Below, in pieces: positions 17,683 through 25,096 of a stretch of 64,000 nucleotides of DNA (within the stretch, counting starts at the first letter, position 1; each line of letters begins with the position of its first letter). The position numbers and the translations under genes are program-made. Source of the stretch: Luteolibacter sp. SL250. Lineage in GTDB: Bacteria; Verrucomicrobiota; Verrucomicrobiia; Verrucomicrobiales; Akkermansiaceae. The DNA lies in the NCBI RefSeq assembly GCF_026625605.1, contig NZ_CP113054.1, forward strand, positions 4,526,001-4,590,000. Direction: 5' to 3'. The notes under the pieces are model-generated. The model saw nothing but the letters and a program-made list of their open reading frames with translations. It did no database searches and was not told the origin of the DNA.

Positions 17683-17700
17683 TCACCTGTTATCTGTCCT

Positions 17701-17719
17701 GTCACCCTTCCGGAGGGAC
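17701..17719. promoter_or_regulatory. Imperfect inverted repeat upstream of the sigma-factor gene
   Basis: GTCACCCT and AGGGAC arms flank TCCGG, with a small bulge, 19 bases upstream of the sigma-factor ATG at 17682. Next to it is an A/T-rich stretch (17720-17760). It could be an operator or part of an ECF-type autoregulated promoter. The evidence is only the symmetry and position. Confidence 0.25.
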
Positions 17720-17820
17720 AAAAAATTTCGATGATCCTGAATTTTTCCCGACCCGCAGGGCATCGTTTTTCAAAGTCGCCATTGGAGGATCAATCGGGTG
17801 GGTGGAAAATTTTAACGGAT

Positions 17821-17840
17821 TAGTACGGCCCTCCGTACTA
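17821..17840. promoter_or_regulatory. Perfect 8-bp inverted repeat upstream of nrdR
   Basis: TAGTACGG and CCGTACTA are exact reverse complements separated by CCCT. The repeat ends 36 bases before the -35-like element of the nrdR promoter. It does not match the NrdR box as I remember it, so the binding protein is unknown. Confidence 0.45.
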
Positions 17841-17876
17841 TCCGGACCCACTACTAAATCAGCCGTAGTTTTCGGT

Positions 17877-17904
17877 TTGACCCTACCACATCTTGTCATA
17901 TTAT
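17877..17904 (+). promoter_or_regulatory. Candidate nrdR promoter
   Basis: TTGACC (17877-17882) and TATTAT (17899-17904) are spaced 16 bases apart, 23 bases before the ATG at 17928. This is the best -10 match seen in the window. Confidence 0.55.
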
Positions 17905-17927
17905 CGGCCCGTTGCTTCCGGTACTCC

Positions 17928-18416
17928 ATGCGTTGCGTTCAATGCGGTTCTCTCAAAGACAAAGTCCTCGACTCCCGGTCGTCGAAGGATGGCACGTCGA
18001 TCCGCCGCCGCCGCGAGTGCCTGAACTGCACCTACCGCTACACGACCTACGAACAGATCGAACGGACGGAGCTGCGGGTCGTGAAACGCGACGGCACCCG
18101 CGAAGCCCTCAACCGCGAGAAGCTGATGGGTGGCCTGATCAAAGCCTGCGAAAAGCGCCCCGTTTCCATGGACCGGCTGGACCGCGCCGTGGAGGAGATC
18201 CTGACCGACCTGCACAAGGACCACGTGAGCGAGGTGCCGTCCCACATCATCGGTTCCAAGGTGATGGACAAGCTGCACCAGATCGATCCCGTGGCCTACG
18301 TGCGCTACGTTTCGGTCTACCGCCAGTTCGAGGATGTGAACGAGTTCATCCAGGAAATCCAGTCCCTCTCCCGTCGCGCGACACGTGACACCATGCAACG
18401 CCGTCTCCCCCTCTGA
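17928..18416 (+). CDS. nrdR: Transcriptional repressor NrdR
   Basis: A 162-residue zinc-ribbon/ATP-cone regulator that represses ribonucleotide reductase genes in response to nucleotide state. The zinc ribbon uses C3, C6, C31 and C34 (CVQC and CLNC), followed by YRYTTYEQIE. The ATP-cone (about 46-136) begins VVKRDGTREALNREKL and contains VSEVPSHIIGSKVMDKLHQI and AYVRYVSVYRQFED, all diagnostic. The ATG at 17928 directly starts the zinc ribbon, so the longer upstream frame is ignored. No nrd gene is in the window; NrdR usually acts in trans. Confidence 0.96.
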   Translation: MRCVQCGSLKDKVLDSRSSKDGTSIRRRRECLNCTYRYTTYEQIERTELRVVKRDGTREALNREKLMGGLIKACEKRPVSMDRLDRAVEEILTDLHKDHVSEVPSHIIGSKVMDKLHQIDPVAYVRYVSVYRQFEDVNEFIQEIQSLSRRATRDTMQRRLPL

Positions 18417-18479
18417 CATTCACCCCCGCATCCACCCAACCTCTCACCCCCTCTCCCTGACCACGACAGCTTCCTCCCC

Positions 18480-19010
18480 GTGATTTCATTCATTGGCAAC
18501 CGCCCAGCCATCCAAATCGGACGCCACCAGGTGTTCGACTACGATCCCGCGTGGCTGGATGACGCCATCATCCGCGCGGCGAAGGCGGCGGACCAGAATG
18601 ATTTCCCGTTTGTCACGGAGATCCGCAGCGGGATCACCCAATACCTGGAGGAGGCGTGCAAGCTGCGGTTGCTGCACCTGCATGACCTGTTCGAAAAGGT
18701 GCGCAAGATGCTGGTGAAGATCGGCTGCCACCACATCGCGGAGCACCTGCAGCCGCTGGCGCCACCGCTGACCATCTCTCTGGTCCATGCGGCCATGGAG
18801 GCCGGCACCGGCTACGAGCTGGCATTTTTCGAGAAACTCCGCACGGAGCTGGAGGAACTGCGCAGCCACGGCGCGGAAGAGATCCGCTTTACAGGCCTGC
18901 GCGAATGCGTGCTGATCCTCCGCAGCGCGAAGAAGTGGGACAAGCGCTGCGAGGCGGTGCTCCAGGAGGTGGAGGCGTTCCTGAAAAGCTGGGACACCTT
19001 CGCCGCTTGA
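18480..19010 (+). CDS. Hypothetical protein, mostly helical
   Basis: A 176-residue soluble, helix-rich protein starting at GTG 18480. It has no signal peptide or membrane segment. Recognisable features are only compositional: PAIQIGRHQVFDYDPAWLDD near the start, HLHDLFEKVRKMLVKIGCHH in the middle and RSAKKWDKRCEAVLQEVEAF near the end. I do not recognise a family. It follows nrdR by 63 bases in the same direction and might share its transcript. No ATG occurs in frame near the N-terminus, so the GTG start is the only long option. Confidence 0.6.
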   Translation: MISFIGNRPAIQIGRHQVFDYDPAWLDDAIIRAAKAADQNDFPFVTEIRSGITQYLEEACKLRLLHLHDLFEKVRKMLVKIGCHHIAEHLQPLAPPLTISLVHAAMEAGTGYELAFFEKLRTELEELRSHGAEEIRFTGLRECVLILRSAKKWDKRCEAVLQEVEAFLKSWDTFAA

Positions 19011-19021
19011 CAATGGAAAAC

Positions 19022-19046
19022 GGGGCACCGCGATCCGCGATGCCCC
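19022..19046 (-). terminator. Hairpin downstream of the TonB-receptor gene
   Basis: GGGGCACCGCG, loop ATC, CGCGATGCCCC: an 11-bp stem with one mismatch. It lies between converging genes, about 30 bases after the minus-strand stop at 19076. On the minus strand it is followed by GTTTTCC, a weak T-tract. It may act in both directions. Confidence 0.5.
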
Positions 19047-19075
19047 GCCACCAGCCAACCAGGCAACGGTTCCAA

Positions 19076-21112
19076 TCAGAAATTCACCTTCACGCCGGCC
19101 ACCACGCCGCGGCCATGGAGCGGAACACTGTCCTTGAGGAATGAGGTGTGCTCGCGCGCCTCCTCATCGGTGAGGTTCACCCCCTTGATGTAAAGGTCAG
19201 TGGTCACCGGACCGCTGGTGATCGTGTAGCTGAGGACGGCGTTGAACATCACGTAGCTGTCCGTGGGCAGCTCGTTGTCCGCCGTTTCCGCCTGGTGGGC
19301 GGAGAACACGCTTTCAAGACGTGCCCCGAAGGCACCCTTTTTGTAGTCCAGTGCGGCACTGGCATGGAAGGGGGAGATGCGTGGCAGGGGGTCGCCCGTT
19401 TTCCGGTCGTTGGCCTGCACATAGTCGGCGCGCAGATCCACATTCAGGTGGTCCTCCGCGGTCTCTCCGGCAATCACCGGTCCCAGCAGATGGAAGGTGG
19501 TCTCCACCTCCGCGCCGAAGAACTCCGCATCCGTCGCCTGGTAGGCGTAGATGGGCAGACCGCCGAGCGAAACACCACCCGTCGGGAACAGGCCGATGTA
19601 GTCGTTGAAGCGGTTGTAGAACACGGTCACCGCTCCGGTCACGCTGCCGGTGACCTTGCGGAAGGAAAGATCGAAGCCGAGCGACTTCTCCGTGCGGAGT
19701 CCGTCATCACCCACTTCGAAGGCACCCGTCGCGACATGGGGGCCACCGGCATAGAGTTCCTGATAGGTCGGCGCGCGCTCCGTCCATGAGGCGGAAAGGG
19801 CGACCTTGTAGTTGTCGTTCGGCGTGAAGACGATCCCGAGCGATCCGCTCAGGGTGTCGAAGTTCCTTTCCCGGTCCGGGCCGAAGTCCACATCCGCGCT
19901 CGCCTTCGCGTTGGTATGGTCGTAACGGAGGCCGCCCTCCAACCTCCAGTGATCCGAAAGCTCCATCTCCTCGAAGAGGAAAGCGGAGTGCCCGTGCGTC
20001 AGCACATGCGGGAGGAACTTTTCATCGCCCACCGCCTCGAAGTCGCTGCGCTGGACCTGATAACCGAAGGTGCCTTGCAGCGGTCCCCATTTCTCATGGG
20101 AAAGCTCGACCCGGCCATCATAGCCATCGTTGGTGAAGGTCGTCCCCGGATCCGGTCCTTCGAACTCGGTGTGTTCGTAGTTGGAGGTGGCGAAGCGGTA
20201 CTTGATCTCCCGGATGCCCTGGAGCGGCTCATAGAACGCCCCGTGGAAATCCCAGCGGCGCTGGCGCATGTCGATGCTCACTTCCTTCTCCACCGGTGAA
20301 CCGTAGTCCGTGTCAAAACCGGAGTAGGCCAGGCCGAAGTAGCCGCCATCCCAGACATAGGACGCCCCCGCGGAGAAGCCTTCCGTGTTGAACCAACTGT
20401 TTTCCAGCGTTCCGCGTTCATCGTTTTCCGGGGCACCCGGATTCGCGTCACGGAAACGCTTCGAGCGGGCGTAGCCGGGAATCTCCAGTTCCTCGATGTT
20501 CCGTTTGTAACCTTCCAGGTGCCACGCGAACCCGCCGACGCCGCCCTCCAGTTCGAAGTCCGATGCGATGCCGTTGTCCGCGGAGCTGGCACGGGTGCCC
20601 ACGCTGCCCCTCACCCATTCGCCGATCCTCTCGGACGGGATGCGGTTGTCCGTGACATTCACCACGCCGCCGATGGCATTCGGCCCGAAAAGCACGGTCG
20701 CCGGGCCGCGGACGACCTCGATCTTCGAGACGCTCACCGGATCGAAGCTCACCGCATGGTCGAAGCTCGTCGCGGAGGCATCGATGGTGTTGAGGCCGTT
20801 CTGCAGCACCCGGATGCGGTCGCCGTCCAGGCCACGGATCACCGGGCGGCTGGACGCCGGGCCGAAGTAGGTCGAACGGACGCCGGGCTGCGTCGCCAGC
20901 GTTTCGCCGAGGGTTGCCTCAAGGTTGAGGAGAAGGTCCCTCCCTTCCAGCACGGTGACCGGCTGCGCCAGATCGGACGCGCTTTCCCCGAGCCTGCTGG
21001 CACTCACCGTGATCTCCCCCAGTTCCGGAGCTTCCGGGGTGGTCTGAGCGGATGCCACCGAGGGCACCAGGAACGCGGCGGGGATGAACATCAGGAAACG
21101 GGAGATCTTCAT
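19076..21112 (-). CDS. TonB-dependent outer-membrane receptor, ZnuD-like
   Basis: A 678-residue protein with a signal peptide (MKISRFLMFIPAAFLVPSVA, cleavage after about 22), a TonB-box-like segment (GEITVSASR, about 33-41) and a plug domain (LGETLATQPGVRSTYFG; PVIRGLDGDRIRVLQNGLN; VEVVRGPATVLFGP-type motif near 120-135). A 22-strand-type barrel ends in an aromatic residue (VAGVKVNF). The plug sequence resembles the ZnuD/zinc-type receptor family, but I see no His-rich loop, so the substrate is uncertain. The ATG at 21112 begins the signal; an upstream in-frame start at 21136 is less likely. It is divergent from the gene at 21253, with TTGACG at 21158-21153 as a possible -35 element. Confidence 0.9.
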   Translation of the reverse strand: MKISRFLMFIPAAFLVPSVASAQTTPEAPELGEITVSASRLGESASDLAQPVTVLEGRDLLLNLEATLGETLATQPGVRSTYFGPASSRPVIRGLDGDRIRVLQNGLNTIDASATSFDHAVSFDPVSVSKIEVVRGPATVLFGPNAIGGVVNVTDNRIPSERIGEWVRGSVGTRASSADNGIASDFELEGGVGGFAWHLEGYKRNIEELEIPGYARSKRFRDANPGAPENDERGTLENSWFNTEGFSAGASYVWDGGYFGLAYSGFDTDYGSPVEKEVSIDMRQRRWDFHGAFYEPLQGIREIKYRFATSNYEHTEFEGPDPGTTFTNDGYDGRVELSHEKWGPLQGTFGYQVQRSDFEAVGDEKFLPHVLTHGHSAFLFEEMELSDHWRLEGGLRYDHTNAKASADVDFGPDRERNFDTLSGSLGIVFTPNDNYKVALSASWTERAPTYQELYAGGPHVATGAFEVGDDGLRTEKSLGFDLSFRKVTGSVTGAVTVFYNRFNDYIGLFPTGGVSLGGLPIYAYQATDAEFFGAEVETTFHLLGPVIAGETAEDHLNVDLRADYVQANDRKTGDPLPRISPFHASAALDYKKGAFGARLESVFSAHQAETADNELPTDSYVMFNAVLSYTITSGPVTTDLYIKGVNLTDEEAREHTSFLKDSVPLHGRGVVAGVKVNF

Positions 21113-21252
21113 GGAGGTGGTGCCGCTGACTCTCATCCAGCGAAAAACCGTCCGTCAACTACCTTTGTATGTTTTTTGCATTTGATAAAAACTTACCTCA
21201 ATCAAACTTTCCGAAATTGATCCGCGAAGAGATCCGGTGGAGAGTGCCATCG

Positions 21253-22587
21253 ATGAAACCATGGGCTGTCCTTTCCCTGCTCCTCACATCGACCGCTCCG
21301 CTGCTGGCAAATGGCGGCGGATACCTGCGTGGCGGCATCACCCATGCCGGTGACCTCACCACCTTCGAGCCGCAGGCGACGGGCAACATCCGCATGGTGG
21401 ATGAGAAGCTCAACATCGGATTCGGCAAGGAGGAAGCCAAGGTGGAGATCCACTACCTCCTCAGGAACCAGACGAAGGAGAAGGTCAAGGTGCGCTTCGG
21501 CTTCCCGGTGGAGGAGGTGTTCGACAACGACATGATCGACGAGGAGAGGACCGCCCATCCGGAAGGGAACAAGGCACAGGTCACCCCGAAGTATTGCCAG
21601 GACTACGTGATCACCGCGCGCGACAAGAAGATCACGGCGAAATGGCAGGGCGAGGAAAAGCAGTCCGAGGACGAGCGGTTCAAGGGCATCGCCGGTTGGT
21701 TGGTGTCTGAAATCACGTTCGAACCGGATCAGGAAATCCCCGTCTCCATCCGGTTCCGCAGCGGCTATGTCTCGGAAGACTGGAGCGTGAGTGATGACTC
21801 CCACAGGACCGCCTCCATTTTCAAATACCGTCTGTCATCCGCCGCCGTATGGGCCGGAACCATCGGCAACGGAAAGATCACCCTCAAACCGGACGGGATT
21901 CCTGCGGAAGACCTGAAAGTACTGAAACCCGCGAACCGCTTCAAGAAGGACGGCGACACCTGGGTTTGGGATTTCAAAGACCTGGAACCCACGCTGGCGG
22001 ATGACTTCGAAGTGGAGGCGACTCCGGAGGAACGCTCCTACATGCGGTCCGCCGCCAACCCGGGAAAGTATGAGGAACCTCTCGCCGACTACATCCAGCG
22101 GGCGGAAAAATGGTCGATGGCCCATACGAACTACACCATCGCCGCCAGTTCCACCCTCCCGGCCAGCGGGGACACGAACTACTCCGCCGGCAACCTGAAG
22201 AACCTCTGGAGCGAAGACGCTTGGAGTGAGGGCGCCAAAGGGCCTGGCATCGGTGAATGGCTGGAGGTTAAGCCCCAGGTGCCAAAACCCCTGACCGCCA
22301 TCAGCATCATCCCCGGCTATGTGAAAGAAGATGACCTTTTCAAAGCCAACGCGCGGCCCAGAGAGATCCTCATCGAACTCAACGAGGAGCATCAGTTCAC
22401 CGTGGAGATTCCGGACTCCCCGGAGCTGTTCGAGTTTCCCGTGACCGGCTACAACAAACCGGTGAACACGGTGAAGCTGACCTTCCAGAATGTATGGAAG
22501 GGCTCCCGCCACGAAGATCTCTGCGTCACCGGCCTCCGCCTCCATGTCGCCCTGGACAAAGCACCGAAGATCCAGCCTGCCCGCTAG
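21253..22587 (+). CDS. Secreted protein: DUF4424-like N-terminus plus NADase-type glycan-binding-like C-terminus
   Basis: 444 residues with a signal peptide (MKPWAVLSLLLTSTAPLLA). The N-terminal half (about 20-270) resembles DUF4424: NIRMVDEKLNIGFGKEEAKV, then VKVRFGFPVEE. The C-terminal part (about 290-440) resembles the discoidin-like 'NADase-type glycan-binding domain': ASSTLPASGDTNYSAGNLKN, GPGIGEWLEVKPQV and KLTFQNVWKGSRHEDLCVTG. The domain calls are from pattern recall. It is followed by an overlapping gene at 22544, so the two are translationally coupled and probably act together outside the cytoplasm. Confidence 0.7.
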   Translation: MKPWAVLSLLLTSTAPLLANGGGYLRGGITHAGDLTTFEPQATGNIRMVDEKLNIGFGKEEAKVEIHYLLRNQTKEKVKVRFGFPVEEVFDNDMIDEERTAHPEGNKAQVTPKYCQDYVITARDKKITAKWQGEEKQSEDERFKGIAGWLVSEITFEPDQEIPVSIRFRSGYVSEDWSVSDDSHRTASIFKYRLSSAAVWAGTIGNGKITLKPDGIPAEDLKVLKPANRFKKDGDTWVWDFKDLEPTLADDFEVEATPEERSYMRSAANPGKYEEPLADYIQRAEKWSMAHTNYTIAASSTLPASGDTNYSAGNLKNLWSEDAWSEGAKGPGIGEWLEVKPQVPKPLTAISIIPGYVKEDDLFKANARPREILIELNEEHQFTVEIPDSPELFEFPVTGYNKPVNTVKLTFQNVWKGSRHEDLCVTGLRLHVALDKAPKIQPAR

Positions 22588-25045
22588 CCTGGCGGCACTG
22601 GGGGTCCTGTGTCTGCCGCTGGCCCGGGCTCTCCCGGTTTTCATCGCGGACAATCATGCGGAGACGTTCGGCTGGATCACCCGCACGTTCGATCCGGATG
22701 ACGCGTTCACCCTGGTGCTGATCGACGCGCACTCAGATGCGTCCGCCGCGGAGCGATCGGAGGAAATGCGCGAGCAGCTCCGGAGGGTGCCGGATCTGGC
22801 GAGCCGTGCGGGGACGGTCGAGAAATGGCGAAAGGAACACCGCCTGCAGGCATTCAACTGGATCGAGCCGCTGATGCCGCGACCGCTCGACCGCGTCCGG
22901 TGGTTTTTCCCGACCGCCGCCGGTGATCCGCAAACGCTGAACAGCGGAGCGGTTGCCTCGCTCGATGGCAGGCTGGAGGTGGAACCGAGATCTTCCGGTT
23001 CTTTCGCGGAACGCTGGCAGACCTCCGTCCTCGGGGATTTCGCCACATGGCAGCCGGGACCGAAGCCGGTGATCCTGGCCATCGACCTCGACACCTTCGC
23101 GGAGATGGATGCAGCGGAGGCAGAGGAAAATTTCGCAGGGATTTGGAAACACGCAATGACCCTGCCGGATCTCCGCGGGGTCGCCTTCGCGATTTCCCGT
23201 CCGTGGCTGAAGGACGACGGGCAGGCCTCACACCTCGTCCGGATGGCGCTGCGGGCGGTTCGCCACACCCGTGGTGCCACCCTCGAGTGGGATGCCTCCG
23301 TGGATGACCGACCGGATGATTCCCTGAACGCGGCTGAACTCCGTCAGGATGGCAGGCCGGTTCCCCGCTGGGATCTCGGCACCGCCCCCGCGCAGATCAC
23401 CGCGGAGCTGGCATTGATGCACCCCGCCGCACGCATCACGGACCGGAAGCGGGAATGGTCCGGGGAGGATTTCCCGCGTCCCGCAACCATCGCCCCCACC
23501 GCGGGCGAGATCGACATCGATGGCGTCTGGCGTTTTCCCATCGGCCAGGAACCGATCCTCCGGCTAAGCCCACCCGGAGACGCGACGGGCAGGGTCCGCT
23601 GGCAGTTGCTGCGCCCCGTATCCGACGCTTACGACCTGCTGCCACAAACCGGTCTCGGCAAGGGCTTCTCCGGAAACGCCGCCCGCCACATCCATGAGGT
23701 GAGCGTCAGCCTGGATGCCGCGGAAGATTTCCTGCTCGATCCCGCATCTTGGAGGACAGCGACCGGCGGTTCCTTCCGGATCACCGCGGAATATGAAACG
23801 CCGTCCGGTTGGCTCCCCGCCGGCATCACCACCATCCGCATCCGCAACAGGGAAGGCTTCCACGGTGCGCTTTCGGAATGCCTGGGGATGCCCTACGTTT
23901 TCGGCATCGCCGGATTGGCAAAGGACGACCTGACCGGTGTGGAAACCGGATGGGGCAGCGATTGCGCGAACCTGCTGATCTACGCGTGGCGGAGGAATGG
24001 CGTTCCCCTCGCGTGGGGGGATCCGGGCAGGCTCCGGCGGCAGTTGGCGGTAAAGGTTGGAAAAACCGTCATCGAAGCGCAGACCGCCATCACTCCGGCG
24101 GAAGTCCGTCGCGGCATCGCCATCGACTTCGGCTCCCACGTGGCCGCGCTGTGGGAGGATCGTCCGCCCGCGGGGCAGCTCGACGGGAGTGACCTGGTGA
24201 TGCACCATCTGGGCGGCAAGCCGGAGATCCTTCCTCTGGGAAAGCTGTTGAGCGACCGCCCACAGTTCTCCCTGCTGACGCCACGCAACAGCTATCCTCT
24301 CCGGGTGGCGTTCGCGGGTGACGTCGTTCTCGCCGGTGACGATCCGGTGTTTCATCCGGATTTCGGACGGCGGGATTTCGATCTCTTCTTCGGCAATCTC
24401 GAGGGCATCCCGTCGATGCTCGAACCTGCGGCCAAGCCCCGCTACGACTTCCGCTTCGCCCCGGAGAAGATCGCCTTGCTCAAGAAGCACAATTTTTCCG
24501 CGATCTCCCTGGCGAACAACCACGCTCTGGATGCCGGACTGGATGGTCTGCTGGAGGGGATGCGAGCCCTCCGCGAGCGACGTTTTCCGTTCGTCGGTGC
24601 CGGAGCGGATGAGCGCGAGGCGTGCATGCCGCGGATGATCGAACCCTACGGCACCAAAATCGCGCTCTACGGGGTATCCATCGTCGGCGACGGTGCGGCG
24701 GGGCCGGATTCACCGGGCATCGCGATGCTCCCCCATCATTCGCGTCTGCTGGAGGAGTCCCTACGCGCCTCCAGAAAGGCGGGCGCGAGGATCATCATCC
24801 TGCTGCATGGAGGTGACGAATACTCCACAAAGGTGAATGACGAACAGCGGCGCTGGGCGCGGTGGCTCATCGCGCGGGGAGCCGCTGTCATCGCCGGTTC
24901 CCATCCCCATGTGATCCAGCGGGAGGAGATCCACGGCGGAGCGACCGTGCTCCATTCCCTGGGGAACGCGGTTTATCCCAGGGACTTGAAAGGTGCGGAC
25001 TCCGGCCAGATCCGCGTTGTTCCGGTCGCTGGCGAAGACTTCTGA
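22544..25045 (+). CDS. Three-domain exported protein: UPF0489-like, NlpC/P60-like and CapA-like
   Basis: About 833 residues with a signal-like N-terminus (KHRRSSLPASLAALGVLCLP). Domain 1 (about 30-250) resembles the arginase-like UPF0489 family: FIADNHAETFGW, LVLIDAHSDAS and ILAIDLDTF. Domain 2 (about 440-560) resembles an NlpC/P60 peptidase, with a candidate catalytic Cys in GWGSDCANLLIYAWRRNG and His in FGSHVAALWED. Domain 3 (about 580-830) is a CapA/poly-gamma-glutamate-type metallophosphatase-like domain: VAFAGDVVLAGD, FGNLEG, SLANNHALDAG, LLHGGDEYS and AGSHPHVIQ. A wall or polymer remodelling role is inferred. The ATG at 22544 overlaps the preceding gene by 44 bases. Confidence 0.75.
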   Translation: MSPWTKHRRSSLPASLAALGVLCLPLARALPVFIADNHAETFGWITRTFDPDDAFTLVLIDAHSDASAAERSEEMREQLRRVPDLASRAGTVEKWRKEHRLQAFNWIEPLMPRPLDRVRWFFPTAAGDPQTLNSGAVASLDGRLEVEPRSSGSFAERWQTSVLGDFATWQPGPKPVILAIDLDTFAEMDAAEAEENFAGIWKHAMTLPDLRGVAFAISRPWLKDDGQASHLVRMALRAVRHTRGATLEWDASVDDRPDDSLNAAELRQDGRPVPRWDLGTAPAQITAELALMHPAARITDRKREWSGEDFPRPATIAPTAGEIDIDGVWRFPIGQEPILRLSPPGDATGRVRWQLLRPVSDAYDLLPQTGLGKGFSGNAARHIHEVSVSLDAAEDFLLDPASWRTATGGSFRITAEYETPSGWLPAGITTIRIRNREGFHGALSECLGMPYVFGIAGLAKDDLTGVETGWGSDCANLLIYAWRRNGVPLAWGDPGRLRRQLAVKVGKTVIEAQTAITPAEVRRGIAIDFGSHVAALWEDRPPAGQLDGSDLVMHHLGGKPEILPLGKLLSDRPQFSLLTPRNSYPLRVAFAGDVVLAGDDPVFHPDFGRRDFDLFFGNLEGIPSMLEPAAKPRYDFRFAPEKIALLKKHNFSAISLANNHALDAGLDGLLEGMRALRERRFPFVGAGADEREACMPRMIEPYGTKIALYGVSIVGDGAAGPDSPGIAMLPHHSRLLEESLRASRKAGARIIILLHGGDEYSTKVNDEQRRWARWLIARGAAVIAGSHPHVIQREEIHGGATVLHSLGNAVYPRDLKGADSGQIRVVPVAGEDF

Positions 25046-25096
25046 CCCGCCTCCGGGGCTTGACCCCGGCGCAGGTTCATGCACCCTGCGCCCCCG

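Noticed and set aside
17877-17904. NrdR-box autoregulation at the nrdR promoter
   Set aside because: I looked for the A/T-rich ACA...TGT-type palindrome at the promoter and found none that fits.
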